Source: Caenorhabditis elegans
Taxonomy: Eukaryota > Nematoda > Chromadorea > Rhabditida > Rhabditidae
Direction of reading: 5' to 3'
Assembly: GCF_000002985.6 (NCBI RefSeq)
Contig: NC_003281.10
Span: forward strand, 11,160,001-11,224,000
DNA: 64,000 nucleotides
Position numbers and translations under genes: made by a program
The notes under the pieces: generated by a model
The model's input: only the letters and a program-made list of their open reading frames with translations
What the model was told of the DNA's origin: nothing
The model's database searches: none
In this document: piece after piece, positions 61,701 through 64,000 of the stretch
Position numbering within the stretch: position 1 is the stretch's first letter
Layout of the letters: every line of letters begins with the position of its first letter

Positions 61701-62666
61701 TAATTGAAAATCGATAATTGAAAATCGATAATTGAAAATCGATAATTGAAAATCGATAAATGGAAATCGATAATTGAAAATCGATAATTGAAAATCGATA
61801 ATTGAAAATCGATAATTGAAAATAGATAATTGAAAATCGATAATTGAAAATCGATAATTGAAAATCGATAATTGAAAGTCGATAATCGAAAGTCGATAAT
61901 CGAAAGTCGACTAGCCATTATTGATTATCGATTTTATTGACTAGCGATCTTCGATTATCGATTTTTACAGAAAGTAATATTATAGGATTATAAGTTCTTG
62001 CTCATGTTTAGGTTTTGAAGTTTTCACCAATTAGCAAATTTCAACATTTATTGATTTTTTCTTCTTCAGACTGCTCCGTCATACGCAATCGCTGTGACTG
62101 TCACTGGACCATTGCTCACCGTATTCTCTCTGACTGGTGGACTCTTCACGAATATTGCTGAAATGCCCGCTTGGATCAATTGGGTGCAATATTTGTCTTG
62201 GTATGTTAGATATGTAAAACCCGATAACTAAATTTTCATTAAAAATTATCGATTTTTCGATCCTCTTGCACAAAAAATTACTTTTCACGATTATCGATCT
62301 TTTAAAAATAAATATAGATAATTTTTAAATGTATCGATTTTTCAACGATTATCGATTTTTTTGATAACTATCTAAGTTTTCAAAAATTTCAATTTAAAAA
62401 ATACCAACTTCTTTTTTTTCAGGTTTCGTTACGGTTACGAGTCGCTAGTGGTCAATCAATTTCAACACGACCAATTCGCGAATATCACGTGTAACGCAAA
62501 TATGAATGAGCAACTTTGCGAGAAGAGCGGCCCGATTGCTATCAAGAATTTCTCATTTGACACTGCAAATTTGTACACTAATTGGGTTGCGATGATCTAC
62601 TTGACAATTATCATTTATATTGTTGGATATATGGGTCTCGTGCGGAGAGTTATCGCCAATCGATGA
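58797..62666 (+). CDS. wht-8: ABCG/White-type half ABC transporter, 619 residues
   Basis: Half-transporters of the ABCG family dimerise in membranes and move lipids, pigments or drugs using ATP; this substrate is unknown. Exons: 58797-58815, 59226-59326, 59378-59515, 59560-59670, 59953-60112, 60165-60280, 60337-60426, 60475-60597, 60679-60866, 60916-61027, 61351-61677, 62070-62200, 62423-62666. All phases agree, giving 619 codons. The nucleotide-binding domain comes first, as in all ABCG proteins: Walker [10 protein letters not shown] at 67-75, Q-loop VQQED near 114, signature ISGGE at 175-179, Walker [14 protein letters not shown] with D199 and E200, and H-loop H233. Six membrane segments follow within residues of about 360-615. 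A Cys-containing extracellular loop ([12 protein letters not shown]) lies before the last helix, and the basic tail is LVRRVIANR. All catalytic residues are present, so it should be active. The first exon carries only MDSAKN plus one base. Confidence 0.93.
58840..59215. repeat. Degenerate TGCCTAC array in first intron of the transporter gene
   Basis: CATGCCTACTTCATGCCTAC-like units fill most of the 410-bp intron. Several frames stay open across it, but these are repeat artefacts (Cys/Leu/Pro/Tyr-rich). The donor at 58816 and acceptor ending 59225 bracket it. Confidence 0.88.
61690..61915. repeat. 14-bp ATCGATAATTGAAA tandem array, about 15 copies
   Basis: Near-perfect head-to-tail units in the transporter intron starting at 61678. 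The right end degenerates to GTCGATAATCGAAA. Isolated ATCGATAATT words also occur in the next intron (62230-62350) and near 63780. Confidence 0.93.
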
Positions 62667-63541
62667 TTATTGATTGAACTCTTTTTGCACTCTTTTTGAA
62701 TGATGATTTGTGGATAAAAACCGTTTTAGGTTATTTTACAGATGTATTACAGAAGTACAAATTGATTTTATCGATTTTCCGAAAAACAAAATTCGATGTT
62801 ATGATTTTATTGATTTTCTGGTACAATTCTAAAATTTCTGGTATTTTTGACTATGCTAAATAATTTTATGAATTTTTATGAAATTCGCAAAAAATTTTCC
62901 CGTGGTGGAGAGTTGAACTTAGCGAATAACCGTAATTTAAAATTAAAATTCGAAAAATTAGATTTTAGTGAAAAACAGGCAAAAATTAATAATTTTTCAC
63001 AACAACCGAATTATCGATTTTTTTGACGAGAAAAAATAATTTTTGGTGGTTTCCAAACAAACCATTTTTTTGCCAAATTGCAATTTTCAGCTGACACGAA
63101 CCAAATCTGTTTAAGAATTTTTTAAAGCCGAAGTTGTAGAAATTGTAGGGCGTCAATGCAGGCGCCAAAATGCCTGCCGGCGACCTGCCTAGCGCGGCGA
63201 GTAGAAGCAAGACGAGAGGCAGGCGTGAGGCACTGTGAAAAAACTATTTCATTCGAATAAATTGAATTATCGATTTTTGAGGGAAGTAGGGAAAACTATC
63301 GAGATTCTCAGGCGCACTGTGAAATTTATGACGACAAATTACAAAACAAATAGTGAAAATCCGTACTCTACAAAAAATCAATAATCTACAAAGAAATTAT
63401 ATATTTTGCAATATCATTAATCCAATATACTAAACAAAGTCCTTTCAACCTCTTCATTCTTTAATAAAAAAATACAAAAACCTTCATATCAACACACAAG
63501 CATACAGATTAACTCCGAACAAGTGACGTCATTGACCATGA
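62667..63541. other. Intergenic region between convergent genes
   Basis: Holds both 3' ends. AT-rich, with one GCCTGCCGGCGACCTGCCTAG-type repeat word near 63172-63230 (relatives at 15210-15255 and 49618-49730). An AATAAA-like word on the minus strand lies near 63464 (TTTAATAAA region). No gene is seen. Confidence 0.5.
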
Positions 63542-64000
63542 CTACTCCACGTGGAGTTCAACATCATACTTGTCGAGAAATTCCAGCGCCTGCTTATGCA
63601 GATTCTTTGTTCCTTCCACATCGATTTTCATGCCAGATGATCGTTTTCCTTTTCCTCCTCCTCCATTTCCAGTATGATTTGCATTTGGTAGTTGGACAAC
63701 TGCGGCGTCACGGTCAGCGTCAGTCATTGTTGCAAAGTGTGCCGCCGCTTCCGCAACATGTTTCTGAAATTTTTAATTATCGATCTTTCAGAACGAAATT
63801 ATCGATTTTTCTCGATTTTCTGCAACGGAAAAAACTAACCTTAAGAGCGGCAGAAATGTTCTTATCCTGAAGTGTATACTTGTTGACAACGACATCCGGT
63901 GCAGAAATCTCGGCCTTGATGATATGTGGATCATTATTGTAATCATTGATCTGTTCAGCTATCTTCTGATTGTGTCGTTCACTTGGCACTAGTTGACAAT
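63542..64000 (-). CDS. Unrecognised gene, last two exons (partial)
   Basis: The visible coding exons are 64000-63840 (continues out of the window) and 63763-63542, joined in phase 0 across a 76-bp intron with a GTTAGT donor and TTTCAG acceptor. The 125 or so visible residues include a KIAEQINDYNNDPHIIKAEI stretch, VVVNKYTLQDKNISAALKK, HVAEAAAHFATMTDADRDAA, a Gly/Lys-rich GNGGGGKGKRSSG spacer and an ending of KNLHKQALEFLDKYDVELHVE. It looks soluble and mostly helical, with no membrane segment. I do not recognise the family. It is convergent with the transporter gene. Confidence 0.7.

Noticed and set aside
1..64000. tRNA, rRNA or snoRNA genes
   Set aside because: I looked for GGTTCGANTCC-type B boxes and paired acceptor stems and found none convincing; a covariance-model scan would settle it.

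Overview
This window is Caenorhabditis elegans genomic DNA. It matches the right part of chromosome III around the tra-1 locus. The decisive evidence is a 17-coding-exon minus-strand gene whose splice-consistent translation is exactly 1110 residues. It carries five GLI-type C2H2 zinc fingers and is recognisable as TRA-1A, the terminal sex-determination transcription factor. Other nematode signs are short introns with TTTTCAG acceptors, very AT-rich non-coding DNA, degenerate TTAGGC (nematode telomere-type) tracts, and many foldback and tandem repeats.

Layout, left to right. Positions 1-8748 (+): intron and last seven exons of cku-70 (Ku70), ending in the C-terminal SAP domain. Positions 8923-10096 (-): a three-exon gene for a 222-residue proline-rich protein with one C-terminal membrane segment. 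It converges on cku-70 and is not recognised. Positions 12092-35063 (-): tra-1, with coding exons spread over 23 kb. It includes an intron-retention form (TRA-1B, 288 residues) and a plausible unlisted alternative first exon at 24035-24335. Positions 35201-56496: a 21 kb stretch with no convincing gene, holding the tra-1 upstream region and dense repeats. Positions 56497-58244 (-): a T-box factor (tbx-34). Positions 58797-62666 (+): a 619-residue ABCG/White-type half-transporter (wht-8), divergent from the T-box gene. Positions 63542-64000 (-): the 3' part of an unrecognised gene that leaves the window.

The genes do not form a pathway: DNA end-joining, sex determination, a T-box factor and a transporter lie side by side as ordinary neighbours. 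The unusual content is non-coding. A 240-bp array is a nearly continuous run of alternating GAA/TTC pentamers (heat-shock-element grammar). Several ladders of short conserved motifs lie in tra-1 introns and upstream DNA. There are many large near-perfect inverted repeats, and a repeat family in which CCGGCAAAT-type arrays are attached to a constant module.

Limits: splice sites were chosen by eye from reading frame, consensus and family similarity. Gene symbols rest on recognition of the proteins, not on a search.
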